NCBI RefSeq assembly: GCF_900187065.1
Contig: NZ_LT906483.1
Coordinates: 4,712,001 to 4,776,000, forward strand
Length of the DNA: 64,000 bases
Origin: Mycolicibacterium thermoresistibile
GTDB lineage: Bacteria > Actinomycetota > Actinomycetes > Mycobacteriales > Mycobacteriaceae
Direction of reading: 5' to 3'
A model generated the notes under the pieces. That model searched no databases, was not told where the DNA came from, and saw nothing but the letters and a program-made list of their open reading frames with translations. Of this stretch, positions 1-8,260 are shown one piece after another (within the stretch, counting starts at the first letter, position 1; every line of letters begins with the position of its first letter). A program made the position numbers and the translations under genes.

Positions 1-51
1 GAACCGATGCCCGAGGCGGCGGCCGCGAAGATCCGATCCCAGGGCACGTGA
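1..51 (+). CDS. possible C-terminal tail of an upstream gene (partial)
   Basis: An open frame enters from the left edge and stops at the TGA at 49-51; its last residues would be PEAAAAKIRSQGT. It is same-strand and lies 21 bases before the epoxide hydrolase start, as expected for the end of an upstream operon gene. Sixteen codons are too few to identify a family, and the frame could be open by chance. Confidence 0.25.
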   Translation, partial: EPMPEAAAAKIRSQGT

Positions 52-72
52 CGAGGCACGTGATAATGAACC

Positions 73-1203
73 ATGCCCTCGGTCAAGCCGTTTCGCATCG
101 CCGTTCCCGACGACGACCTCGACGACCTGCGCCACCGCCTGGCGCGCACCCGCTGGCCCGACCGCGAATGTGTCGACGACTGGGGGCAGGGCGTCCCGCT
201 GGACTATGTGCGGGACCTGGCCGGGTACTGGGCCGACGGATACGACTGGCGGGCCCGGGAGGCCGCGCTGAACCGCTTCGATCAGTTCATCACCGAACTC
301 GACGGGCTCGACATCCACTTCATCCATCAGCGCTCCCCGCATCCGGACGCGTTTCCGCTCCTGATCACCCACGGCTGGCCGGGCTCGATCGTGGAGTTCC
401 ACAAGGTCATCGGGCCGCTCACCGACCCGACGGCGCACGGCGGCACGGCCGCCGACGCGTTTCACGTGGTGTGCCCGTCACTGCCGGGTTACGGGTTCTC
501 CGGTAAGCCGACGACGACCGGATGGGGTGTCGGCCGGATAGCGACCGCCTGGGATGAGTTGATGGCCCGGCTCGGCTATGACCGTTACGGCGCCCAGGGC
601 GGCGACTGGGGCGCCGCCGTCACCACCGAACTCGGCCGCCGCGGCGGCCGGTGCGTGGCCATCCACACCACCATGCCGCTCGCCCGGCCACCGGCCGATC
701 TGACCGATCCCACGCCGGAGGAGCAGCGGGCGCTGGCGGCCGCCCGGCACTACCGGCGCTGGGATTCCGGATACGCCAAACAGCAGTCGACCCGGCCGCA
801 GACACTGGGCTACGGCCTGGTCGACTCGCCGGTCGGCCAGCTGGCCTGGATCGTCGAGAAGTTCTGGGCCTGGACGGACTGCGACGGCCACCCGGAGAAC
901 GTGCTGAGCCGTGACGAACTGCTGGACAACGTGATGCTGTACTGGGTGACCGGATCGGCGGCGTCGTCGGCACGGCTGTACTGGGAGAGTTTCGCGGTGT
1001 TCGGCTCCACGGACCGGGTCCGGGTGCCGACCGGGGTGGCGCGGTTCCCGCGCGAGATCAATCAGGCGCCGCGGCACTGGTGCGAGGCGATCTACCCGAT
1101 CACCCACTGGACGGATATGCCGCGGGGAGGTCACTTCGCCGCGTTCGAACAGCCCGAACTGTTCGTCGAGGACGTCCGGACGTTCTTCCGCACCATCCGG
1201 TGA
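73..1203 (+). CDS. epoxide hydrolase, EHN-type alpha/beta hydrolase
   Basis: Likely hydrolyses epoxides to vicinal diols in the cytoplasm. The 376-residue protein has the microsomal-type epoxide hydrolase N-terminal region (about residues 5-115) before an alpha/beta-hydrolase core. The oxyanion-hole motif HGWPG is at 100-104, the nucleophile Asp178 lies in GGDWG, and the catalytic His354 is in the C-terminal GGHFAAFEQPELF segment. Length is normal for the family. The ATG at 73 is chosen because the EHN region begins immediately after it; the nearest purine-rich stretch is ACGAGG. It converges with the transporter gene 20 bases downstream. Family assignment is firm; the substrate is unknown. 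Confidence 0.9.
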   Translation: MPSVKPFRIAVPDDDLDDLRHRLARTRWPDRECVDDWGQGVPLDYVRDLAGYWADGYDWRAREAALNRFDQFITELDGLDIHFIHQRSPHPDAFPLLITHGWPGSIVEFHKVIGPLTDPTAHGGTAADAFHVVCPSLPGYGFSGKPTTTGWGVGRIATAWDELMARLGYDRYGAQGGDWGAAVTTELGRRGGRCVAIHTTMPLARPPADLTDPTPEEQRALAAARHYRRWDSGYAKQQSTRPQTLGYGLVDSPVGQLAWIVEKFWAWTDCDGHPENVLSRDELLDNVMLYWVTGSAASSARLYWESFAVFGSTDRVRVPTGVARFPREINQAPRHWCEAIYPITHWTDMPRGGHFAAFEQPELFVEDVRTFFRTIR

Positions 1204-1222
1204 GCGACCGGCGGCGCGACGC

Positions 1223-2137
1223 TCAGGTGCGGACCTGCTGCGACCGGGACTGCTGGGCCAGGGCGGCCACCTCGAGGCGTTCCTCATAGGCGCCCTCGTT
1301 GCGGCCCAGGGCGACGGTCGCCGCGAACATCGCGGCCCCGGCGAGGGCCAGCGGCACCGGCTCCCAGCCGTTGATGTCGAGATGCTCACCCAGCACCGCG
1401 GCGCCCAACGCGACGGCCACCACCGGTTCCAGCACCAGCATGGTGGGCACCGACGCCTGCAGCGAACCGGCGTGGAACGCCGACTGTTGCAGCAAGGTCG
1501 CCAGCACCCCGAGCAGGATCAGCAGGTAGAGCAGCGGCGAGGTCACGCCGACCGCGACGCCGCCGGTGAACAGCTTGTGCAACCACACCTTCGTCAGCAC
1601 CGCCACGACGCCGAACAACACGCCGACCGCGGTGGCCAGCAGCAGCGCCCGCCGCCAGCCCAGACTGCGCACCGCCAACACCACGCAGACGGTCACCCCG
1701 GCCACACAGGCCACCGTCACCACGACCGTGCCGGGAATCGACGCCTGGTAGTCGCCGGGTTTGGGTTTGGCGATCAACACGAACGCGGCGAGCGCGACGG
1801 TGAGCACGGCCGCCCACGCCCATTCACCGCGGCTGACCCGCCGGGCCCCCAGCCGCGCGCTCAACGGCAATGCGAACAGCAACGCCGACACCAGGATCGG
1901 CTGCACCAGGATCAGCGAACCGAACGCCAGGGCGGCGGCCTGCAGGGCGTATCCGGCGACGGCCGCACCGGTGCCGATCCACCACAGCCGGCGCCGGACC
2001 AGGGTGGCGATCATCACCGTGCTCACACCCTTCTCGGGCGGCACGTCCATGGTGGCGCGCTGGCGGACCACGATGCCGACGGCGGCGAACACCGCTGCAC
2101 ACACCGCCAGCAGCACCGCCAGTCCTTGGCCCAGCAC
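1223..2137 (-). CDS. DMT superfamily (EamA-like) membrane transporter
   Basis: A 304-residue integral membrane protein with about nine or ten hydrophobic helices spread over its length, in two-repeat drug/metabolite-transporter style. Conserved-looking features include a Gly/Pro-rich helix with PILVSALLFALP and the late helix LVLEPVVAVALGAAVLGE, typical of EamA repeats, where a Glu-Pro pair lies in the second repeat. The C-terminus is a short charged cytoplasmic tail. The GTG start at 2137 is supported by GGGAAGGGA about ten bases upstream. It is probably an exporter or permease for a small metabolite; no neighbour reveals the substrate. Confidence 0.8.
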   Translation of the reverse strand: MLGQGLAVLLAVCAAVFAAVGIVVRQRATMDVPPEKGVSTVMIATLVRRRLWWIGTGAAVAGYALQAAALAFGSLILVQPILVSALLFALPLSARLGARRVSRGEWAWAAVLTVALAAFVLIAKPKPGDYQASIPGTVVVTVACVAGVTVCVVLAVRSLGWRRALLLATAVGVLFGVVAVLTKVWLHKLFTGGVAVGVTSPLLYLLILLGVLATLLQQSAFHAGSLQASVPTMLVLEPVVAVALGAAVLGEHLDINGWEPVPLALAGAAMFAATVALGRNEGAYEERLEVAALAQQSRSQQVRT

Positions 2138-2267
2138 GACTCATCCCTTCCCGGCGCACGTCTCGATGGCCGACAACCCCACCACGGTAAACCGAACCCG
2201 GCCGGCGTTCAGCGCGGCACCCGGATCTCTCCCGGACCGGTGCGGGGTGCGCAGCAGCAGGGACGTG

Positions 2268-2594
2268 TCAGACGGCGCGCAGATGCCGCTTGGGCCGACC
2301 CGGCCCGGAACGCGCGGGGTCCGATCCCGTCGGGCCGGCCGGTTCCGGACCGGTTGCCGGCGGGTCGGACGGGGCGATCCGGTCGTTGACGGTGGCCACC
2401 GCGGTGTCCACCCGCTCGACCGCCGCCTCGCACAGATCACGGACGCGATCACCGGCGGTCTCGACATCGTCGGCGGCGCTGCGCAGATAGGCGGTCAGGG
2501 TGGTGCGCAGCCGTTCTCCGGCTCGGCGCAGCCGCTGCCGCAACCGGTCGTCGTCGACGTCGACGGTGACGTAGGGCAACAACCGAAATCTCAT
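2268..2594 (-). CDS. hypothetical charged helical protein
   Basis: A 108-residue protein starting MRFRLLPYVTVDVDDD. Residues about 15-70 form a charged amphipathic helical region rich in Arg, Asp and Ala, and the last 35 residues are a Pro/Gly/Ser-rich low-complexity tail ending in basic residues (RPKRHLRAV). There is no signal peptide or membrane segment. A longer upstream start exists, but ATG 2594 is preferred because the extra residues are Cys-rich and unlike a real N-terminus, and AGGAGC-like purines lie just upstream. I do not recognise a function. It is transcribed in the same direction as the DMT transporter, 130 bases upstream of it. Confidence 0.55.
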   Translation of the reverse strand: MRFRLLPYVTVDVDDDRLRQRLRRAGERLRTTLTAYLRSAADDVETAGDRVRDLCEAAVERVDTAVATVNDRIAPSDPPATGPEPAGPTGSDPARSGPGRPKRHLRAV

Positions 2595-2758
2595 ATCCGC
2601 TCCCTGCTCTGCACCTGCGCACAAGAGTAGTCGGGAACAGCACCGGCCGGTCACCACGCGGTGTGGGCCCGGCTTCAGATCGGTTGCAGCTTCGGCACGG
2701 TTGCCGCTCGCCTCGGTCCCGAATTGACATCGAAGACAGGAGCCGCGGAGCAGCGGGA

Positions 2759-2764
2759 TACATT
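2759..2764 (+). promoter_or_regulatory. leaderless -10 element (TACATT)
   Basis: TACATT fits the mycobacterial TANNNT -10 hexamer and is followed by six bases and then the ATG at 2771, so transcription should begin at or next to the start codon. No ribosome-binding site is visible. Confidence 0.5.
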
Positions 2765-2770
2765 GACATC

Positions 2771-2998
2771 ATGGCTGGGGCCGAGGAGAAGCACACCCGG
2801 TTGGCGGTGGGCAGCCGGGTGCGCACCACTGATGAGTCACGTGCCACCGGAGAGATCGTCGAGGACTTCGGCGACCTCGCAGGTACCGAAGTCGTCGTCG
2901 ACGACACACTGACGGCACGGGCGCGGCGCTGGGCGGTCCGGCTCGACGACGGCACCCTGGTATTCCTCGACGACGAGAACCTCGAGCCGATCGACTAG
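2771..2998 (+). CDS. small hypothetical protein, beta-rich
   Basis: A 75-residue acidic protein beginning MAGAEEKHTRLAVGSRVRTTDE. Alternating beta-strand-like segments (VGSRVRTT, GTEVVVDD, RRWAVRLDDGTLVFLDDENLEPI) suggest a small SH3-like barrel, as in short proteins that bind nucleic acid or partner proteins. No catalytic motif, signal peptide or membrane segment is present. The start is supported by a leaderless -10 element six bases upstream. It ends 15 bases before the PucR-type regulator, so the two may be cotranscribed. The specific function is not recognised. Confidence 0.6.
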   Translation: MAGAEEKHTRLAVGSRVRTTDESRATGEIVEDFGDLAGTEVVVDDTLTARARRWAVRLDDGTLVFLDDENLEPID

Positions 2999-3013
2999 CC
3001 GCCGGAGCCGGTC

Positions 3014-4591
3014 GTGGTCACCCTGGACCGCCTGGTCAACGTCCTCGGCAGTTACGGGGTCCGGCTGCAGTTCTGTCCGGTGCCCCGATCGACCGAGGTC
3101 CGCAGCGTCGCCCTGCACGAGAACGCCGGCGGTCTGAGGGTCACCGGCGACGTGTTGCTGGCCGTCGGGGCGGAGTCGGTGGCCGAGGCGGTGCGGTGGG
3201 CCGAGACCGCCCAGGCCGTCGTCGTCCTGACCCGGGCCGGACCCGACGCGTCGCGATCCTGCTCCGACGGGGCGGTCGCGGTGCTCACGGTGGAGCCGGA
3301 GGTGTCGTGGAGCGAGCTGGCCGCGGTGGTGTACGGGCTGGTCCTGGAGGGCCGGGAGACCGAATCCGGTCGGGGCCCGACGGATCTGTTCGCCCTGGCC
3401 GACAACCTCGCCGACGCGGTGGGCGGGCCGGTGACCATCGAGGACCGCATGTCCCGGGTGCTGGCGTACTCCCAGCGCCAGCAGCACGCCGACCCGGCGC
3501 GCGCGCAGACGATCCTGGCCCGGCAGGCGCCGGAGCCCCTGCGCCGGCTGTTCGAGCAGCTGGGGGTGTCCGAGCATCTGGCCGCCGGTGACGACCCGCT
3601 GTTCATCGCGGCCCGGCCCGGACACGATCTGACCGGGCGGACGGTCATCGCGGTCCGCGCGGGGCGGGAGCTGCTGGGTTCGGTGTGGGTGGTGACGCCC
3701 GAACCGCTGGACGACGGCCGGCGGCGGGCGCTGGCCGACGGTGCCCGCACCGTCGCCCTGCATCTGCTGCGCTCACGCGCGAGCGCCGATCTGGAACGGC
3801 AGGTGGAATCCGACCTGGTGCTGCGTCTGTTGGAAGGCACCTCCGACGCCGCGGGGGCGGCCGCTCGGCTGGGGCTGCCCCAGGAAGCGTTGCGGATCAT
3901 CGCGGTGCGCGCCCGGTCGGGCGTCGATCGGCAGGGACCGCTGCTGCTGGCGTTCGAGCACGCCACCACCGGTTTCGGCTGGTCCCGGGCGGGGCGCAGC
4001 GCGTTGGCGGGTGACACGGTCTACACCGTGCTGCCCGCCGATCACGCGGCGACCGCGCGGCGCTGGGTGGAGGGGTTGCAGGCGGCCCTGCCCTCGGAGG
4101 TGACGGTGTCGGCGGGTATCAGCGGGATCGCCGATCACACCGAGTTGCCGGACGCCCGCCGGGAGGCCGACGAATGCCTGGCCCTGCACGACGCCCTGCA
4201 CGACGCCCGGCCCGACACCGGCAGCCCCGACTCCGACAGTGACGCCCTCGCCGCGGTGGTGTACGACGAGTCCTGGCATGACGTGCTGCTGCAGCGATTG
4301 CGCACCGCGGCCCGCGCCGGCCGGATACCGTCCCGCGGACCGATCGCCGCGCTGCACGAGCATGATCTGCGGCACGCCACCCAGTACGTCGCGACCCTGC
4401 GCAGTTGGTTGGCCGCCCAGGGCGATCCGGCGGCGGCCGGCGCGGTACTCGGGGTGCACGAGAACACGGTGCGTTACCGGTTGCGGAAGATGACCGCTGT
4501 GACCCAACTCGATTTGCAGGACCCAGACAAGCGGTTGGCGATGATGATCGAGTTGGCCGCGATCGAGGGCCCACCGATATTATCGGGATAG
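3014..4591 (+). CDS. PucR family transcriptional regulator
   Basis: A 525-residue regulator with an N-terminal sensory region (about 1-150, PucR-type), a central GGDEF-like domain found in CdaR/PucR proteins (about 290-400), and a C-terminal PucR helix-turn-helix (about 460-520) containing the characteristic GVHENTVRYRLRKM motif. PucR/CdaR regulators usually activate catabolism of purines, sugar acids or amino acids. The D-amino-acid-dehydrogenase-like flavoprotein starts 186 bases downstream on the same strand and is the obvious target. The GTG at 3014 has the weak site CCGGAGCCG upstream. Family is certain; the effector is unknown. Confidence 0.88.
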   Translation: MVTLDRLVNVLGSYGVRLQFCPVPRSTEVRSVALHENAGGLRVTGDVLLAVGAESVAEAVRWAETAQAVVVLTRAGPDASRSCSDGAVAVLTVEPEVSWSELAAVVYGLVLEGRETESGRGPTDLFALADNLADAVGGPVTIEDRMSRVLAYSQRQQHADPARAQTILARQAPEPLRRLFEQLGVSEHLAAGDDPLFIAARPGHDLTGRTVIAVRAGRELLGSVWVVTPEPLDDGRRRALADGARTVALHLLRSRASADLERQVESDLVLRLLEGTSDAAGAAARLGLPQEALRIIAVRARSGVDRQGPLLLAFEHATTGFGWSRAGRSALAGDTVYTVLPADHAATARRWVEGLQAALPSEVTVSAGISGIADHTELPDARREADECLALHDALHDARPDTGSPDSDSDALAAVVYDESWHDVLLQRLRTAARAGRIPSRGPIAALHEHDLRHATQYVATLRSWLAAQGDPAAAGAVLGVHENTVRYRLRKMTAVTQLDLQDPDKRLAMMIELAAIEGPPILSG

Positions 4592-4617
4592 CACAAATAG
4601 CGGCATCTCGCTTGTGC
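4591..4617. promoter_or_regulatory. inverted repeat GCACAA-N15-TTGTGC
   Basis: Perfect 6-bp arms (4591-4596 and 4612-4617) lie immediately behind the pucR-type gene and upstream of the flavoprotein gene. It could be a regulator binding site or a weak intergenic hairpin; there is no T-tract to support a terminator. Confidence 0.35.
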
Positions 4618-4643
4618 GATTTCACCAAGGGGTGACGGGTGCC

Positions 4644-4671
4644 ACAGGGCCATTATTGAATTGAGCCCTGT
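4644..4671. promoter_or_regulatory. inverted repeat ACAGGGC-N14-GCCCTGT
   Basis: Perfect 7-bp arms at 4644-4650 and 4665-4671 enclose an unusually AT-rich spacer (CATTATTGAATTGA) about 105 bases before the ATG of the flavoprotein gene. The position and the AT-rich centre suit an operator overlapping a promoter. Control by the adjacent PucR-type regulator is an inference. Confidence 0.4.
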
Positions 4672-4777
4672 CGACACCGGTTTCGGCCCGGCTACCACCG
4701 GCCGGCGGCCCGTACGGGGCTCGTATGGGTTTCCGACAGCCATGAGTCGTCCACACGCGCAGATGGGGGGAGGTTCG

Positions 4778-6037
4778 ATGTCCCAGCGGTTCGCTGAGCG
4801 AGTCGATGGCGGGCCACGGTCGGCCATCGTGATCGGGGCCGGCATCGTCGGGCTCTCGACCGCCTGGTTCCTCCAGGAACGCGGTGTGGACGTGTGCGTC
4901 GTGGACCGCACCGGGGTGGCGGCGGGCGCGTCCTGGGGTAACGCCGGCTGGATCTCCCCCGGCCTGGCGATCCCCCTCAACGAACCCGGCGTGCTGCGCT
5001 ACGGTTTGCGCAACCTGCTGAGCCCGACGGCGCCACTGCATCTACCACTGACCCGGGACCTGCGCCAGTGGGCGTTTCTGACCAGGTTCGCCGCGAACTG
5101 CCGCCGATCCTCGTGGACGCGGGCGCTGCTGGCCAACAAGCCGCTCAACGACGAGGCCATCGAGGCCTACGACGTGCTCACCGCCAACGGGGTCGACGCC
5201 CCGGTGACCGATGCGCCGATCACCGCGGTGTTCCGGGACCCGCGCGAGGCCGGCCGTCTGCGGGACGAACTGCGGCGGGTGGCGGAGACCGGTCGCGATG
5301 TCGAGGTCACCGAGCTCAGCGGAGCCGACCTGCGCGAGCGGGTGCCGTTGGCCTCCGCCGAGATCACCGTCGGCCTCGAGATCCACGGCCAGCGTTATGT
5401 CGACCCGGCCCGGTTCGTGCAGGCGTTGGCCGATTCGGTGGTCGACCGTGGCGCGACCATCCACCGGATGGACATCACCGGCGTCGACAGCGGACCGGGT
5501 GGGGTCACCGTGCACTCCGCCGGCGGTCAGGAGCTGTCGGCCGGGGCCGTGGTGATCGCCACCGGCGCCTGGCTGCATCAGCTGGCCCAGCGCTGGGTGA
5601 GGGTGCCGGTGCAGGCCGGTCGCGGCTACTCGTTCACCGTCCCGGTGGACCGGCCGGTGCCGGCGCCGGTGTATCTGCCGGAGGTCCGGGTGGCCTGCAC
5701 GCCGTGCGCGGCCGGTCTGCGGGTGGCCGGAACGATGGAATTTCGGGATCCGGACGCCCCGTTGATATCGAAGCGGGTCGACGCGATCGTCGCCGCCGCC
5801 CGTCCGTTGCTCGACGGGGTGCGCTGGGACGAACGCGGACCGAGTTGGGTGGGGCCCCGACCGGTCACCCCGGACGGGCGTCCGTTGATCGGCGCGGTGG
5901 CCGAGGACGTGTACGTCGCAGCCGGCCACGGGATGTGGGGGTTGACCCACGGCCCCGTCACCGGGCGATTACTCGCCGAACAGATCACCACGGGTAAACA
6001 GCCCGACGTCCTGGACGAATTCGACCCGTTGCGCTGA
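4778..6037 (+). CDS. FAD-dependent oxidoreductase, D-amino acid dehydrogenase-like (DadA type)
   Basis: A 419-residue DAO-family flavoprotein. The N-terminal Rossmann motif GAGIVG (20-25) binds FAD, followed by the family segment WGNAGWISPG and the C-terminal FAD-contact stretch GHGMWGLTHGPVTGRLLAEQI. The overall pattern resembles DadA-type enzymes that oxidise D-amino acids to 2-oxo acids and pass electrons to the respiratory chain. The ATG at 4778 is chosen because GGGGGGAGG lies six bases upstream; an in-frame ATG at 4742 would add 12 residues unlike the family. It lies behind a PucR regulator that probably controls it. Other amine substrates remain possible. Confidence 0.82.
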   Translation: MSQRFAERVDGGPRSAIVIGAGIVGLSTAWFLQERGVDVCVVDRTGVAAGASWGNAGWISPGLAIPLNEPGVLRYGLRNLLSPTAPLHLPLTRDLRQWAFLTRFAANCRRSSWTRALLANKPLNDEAIEAYDVLTANGVDAPVTDAPITAVFRDPREAGRLRDELRRVAETGRDVEVTELSGADLRERVPLASAEITVGLEIHGQRYVDPARFVQALADSVVDRGATIHRMDITGVDSGPGGVTVHSAGGQELSAGAVVIATGAWLHQLAQRWVRVPVQAGRGYSFTVPVDRPVPAPVYLPEVRVACTPCAAGLRVAGTMEFRDPDAPLISKRVDAIVAAARPLLDGVRWDERGPSWVGPRPVTPDGRPLIGAVAEDVYVAAGHGMWGLTHGPVTGRLLAEQITTGKQPDVLDEFDPLR

Positions 6038-6122
6038 GCGCCGGGCCGAGACTCTCACCAATCGCTGGTAACCGACGTCGATGGGACGGACGCTACCAGC
6101 CGACCGGAAAAGGAAGCAGCAG

Positions 6123-6587
6123 ATGACAACTCAACGCATTTGGCTCACCCAGGAGGGCTACGAGCGGTTGCAGCAGGAGTTGCACACCCTGCAGGAGCTG
6201 GTGAACACCGCCATCGATGACGACGAGAACACCCTCGACGTGCAACGCGCCCGGCTGGAGCGGATCCACGAGATCCACGAGATCCTGGGCAACGCGGTGG
6301 TCGGGGAGGCGCCGCCGGACGACGGTGTGGCCGAGCCGGGCATGGTCGTGACGGTCAGCTACGACGATGACCCGGACGACACCGAGACGTTCCTGCTCGG
6401 CGTGCGCGGCGCCGAGGAGGCCGACGACCTCGAGGTGTACTCGCTGGACTCGCCGCTGGGTTCGGCGATCGCGGGTGCCCGGACCGGCGAGACCCGGACC
6501 TATCAGGTGCCCAGCGGGGCGACCGTGAAGGTGACGCTGGTGTCGGCGGTGCCTTACGGCTCGCACCACCCGACCCCGGCGGGCTGA
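6123..6587 (+). CDS. GreA/GreB family transcription factor-like protein
   Basis: A 154-residue Gre-like protein: an N-terminal coiled-coil hairpin (about 1-72, starting RIWLTQEGYERLQQELHTLQ) with an acidic tip region IDDDENTLD, then a C-terminal FKBP-like domain (about 75-150) with PLGSAIAGARTGETRTYQVPSG. Gre proteins insert the coiled coil into the RNA polymerase secondary channel. Mycobacteria carry divergent Gre-like proteins that bind polymerase without stimulating cleavage, and this one may belong to them because its tip differs from the canonical Asp/Glu arrangement. The start is set by AGGAAGCAGC before ATG 6123. It converges with the MFS gene. Confidence 0.85.
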   Translation: MTTQRIWLTQEGYERLQQELHTLQELVNTAIDDDENTLDVQRARLERIHEIHEILGNAVVGEAPPDDGVAEPGMVVTVSYDDDPDDTETFLLGVRGAEEADDLEVYSLDSPLGSAIAGARTGETRTYQVPSGATVKVTLVSAVPYGSHHPTPAG

Positions 6588-6588
6588 T

Positions 6589-7905
6589 TCACGGCGTCCC
6601 GGCCAACGGCCGGGCCGCCGTCTCCCGCAGGGTCATGACCACCCCCAGCGACACCACCGCCGCCAGTGTCACGGCGCAGGCCGGTGCCAGCGGGTTGGCG
6701 GTGGTGTCGATCAACCAGGTCATCACGTACGGGGTGGTGCCGCCGAACAGCGCGACGCAGACGTTGTAGCCCACCGACATGCCGCTGTAGCGCACCCGGG
6801 TGGTGAACTGTTCCACCGCGGTCACCACCGCCACCGAGATCACCACCGACTCGATGGCGGCCAGCCCGGCGTGCGCGATCATGGCCGCCGCCGTCGAACC
6901 CGAGTTCAGCAGCAGGAACAGCGGATACGCCAGCACCGCGAACGCGATCGCACCGCCGACCAGCAGCGGCTTGCGGCCGATCCGGTCCGACAGCGCGGCC
7001 AGCGGCAGGATAAGCACCAGCGCCACCACGCAGGCGATCGTGCTGGAGATGAACGCGTCGGAGCTGCTGAGGCCTAGTTCTTTGATGAGGTAGGTCGGCA
7101 TGTAGGCGAACACCACGTAGTACGCCACGTTGAAGATGATCATCAGGCCGATCACCTGCAGGATCGACCGCCACGCCGTCTGCACCGCCTCCCGCAGCGG
7201 CGACTGGGCGACCTCCTCCTGCTCGCTCAGCGCGGTGAACGCCGGGGTGTCGTCGAGCCGCAGCCGGATGTACAGGCCGATCAGGCCGAGCGGACCGGCC
7301 AGCAGGAACGGGATGCGCCACCCGACGTCGGTCATCACCTGATCCGGCAGCGCCACCTGCAGCGCGGTGACCGTGACGGAGCCAAGCAGGAAGCCCAGCA
7401 CACCCGACCAGGCCATGAAGGTCACGATCAGGCCGCGGCGCCGGTCCGGGGCGAACTCCGCGAGGTACACCGCGCCGCCGCCGTACTCTCCACCGGCGGA
7501 GAAGCCCTGCAGGCAGCGCAGCAGCAACAGCAGCAGGGGCGCCAGCACACCGATCGATTCGTAGGTGGGCAGCAGGCCCATGGTGAGGGTGGCCCCGGAC
7601 ATCAGCAGGATCACCAGGGCCAACACCCGCTGCCGGCCGATCCGGTCGCCCAACGGGCCGAAGAAGAAACCACCGAGGGGGCGTACCACGAACGCCGCCG
7701 CGAAGATCGCGAACGTGTTCAGCAGCGCCGCGGTGTCGTCCCCGGCCGGAAAGAAGTTCGCCGCGATGTAGGTGGCGAGGAATCCGTAGATGGCGAAGTC
7801 GAACCACTCGACGGCGTTTCCGATGGAGGCGCCGGTGACGGCCTTGCGGATCACCACCGCATCGGGTGCCGGCGGTGCGCTGACGATGCTGGGGTTCTCG
7901 GACAC
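6589..7905 (-). CDS. MFS transporter, metabolite:H+ symporter (MHS, ProP-like) family
   Basis: A 438-residue, 12-helix transporter. MHS hallmarks are visible: the first helix GNAVEWFDFAIYGFLA (about 29-44), the loop 2-3 motif GDRIGRQR (86-93), and LLRCLQGFSAGGEYGGGAVYLAEFAP in helices 4-5. Members import compatible solutes such as proline or betaine, or carboxylates, with protons. I place the start at GTG 7905, about 20 residues before the conserved RKAVTG; an in-frame ATG at 7944 would add 13 residues but would place a perfect palindrome inside the coding region. The substrate cannot be told from sequence. Confidence 0.85.
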   Translation of the reverse strand: MSENPSIVSAPPAPDAVVIRKAVTGASIGNAVEWFDFAIYGFLATYIAANFFPAGDDTAALLNTFAIFAAAFVVRPLGGFFFGPLGDRIGRQRVLALVILLMSGATLTMGLLPTYESIGVLAPLLLLLLRCLQGFSAGGEYGGGAVYLAEFAPDRRRGLIVTFMAWSGVLGFLLGSVTVTALQVALPDQVMTDVGWRIPFLLAGPLGLIGLYIRLRLDDTPAFTALSEQEEVAQSPLREAVQTAWRSILQVIGLMIIFNVAYYVVFAYMPTYLIKELGLSSSDAFISSTIACVVALVLILPLAALSDRIGRKPLLVGGAIAFAVLAYPLFLLLNSGSTAAAMIAHAGLAAIESVVISVAVVTAVEQFTTRVRYSGMSVGYNVCVALFGGTTPYVMTWLIDTTANPLAPACAVTLAAVVSLGVVMTLRETAARPLAGTP

Positions 7906-7927
7906 GGGTCCAAGTTTTACATGAGCG

Positions 7928-7940
7928 GTAACGCCGTTAC
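7928..7940. promoter_or_regulatory. palindrome GTAACG-C-CGTTAC, possible operator
   Basis: A perfect 6+1+6 inverted repeat lies 22 bases upstream of the chosen MFS start codon, where a repressor site would be expected. Its presence favours GTG 7905 over ATG 7944 as the true start. Confidence 0.4.
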
Positions 7941-8007
7941 GCATTGGCGGAAACGTTCTTCTCCCATCCCGGGGTGGCCATCGGTCACCGTCGGGCCCTG
8001 ATCCGCT

Positions 8008-8256
8008 TCAGTACATGCAGACGTTCGGCGCCGCCATCAGGATCGGCCACAATCCGGCTACCACGCCCATGGCGAGGATCTCCGAGCCGGCCGGGAACAG
8101 CCGGTGCAGCTGCGCCTCGAGGTGTCCGACGAGTTCCGGGTGGAAGAACGCCCACACCAGACCGACGACGACGTACGGCAACAGCGCCCACAGCGCGGCC
8201 TCCAGGACCGCCTCGACGCTCACCCGGTGGTTCAGCACCCGGCGCAGCAACGTCAT
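8008..8256 (-). CDS. small two-helix membrane protein, MpaB-associated
   Basis: An 82-residue protein with two hydrophobic segments (about 17-37 and 60-80) and the C-terminus PILMAAPNVCMY. It starts five bases after the end of the MpaB-like oxygenase gene, so the two are almost certainly cotranscribed. It is clearly related in length, N-terminus (MTLLRRVL against MSLLTKLR), helix spacing and final VCM to the protein at 9367-9597 on the opposite side of the oxygenase. Function unknown; a membrane partner or anchor for the oxygenase is an inference. Confidence 0.65.
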   Translation of the reverse strand: MTLLRRVLNHRVSVEAVLEAALWALLPYVVVGLVWAFFHPELVGHLEAQLHRLFPAGSEILAMGVVAGLWPILMAAPNVCMY

Positions 8257-8260
8257 CTCG

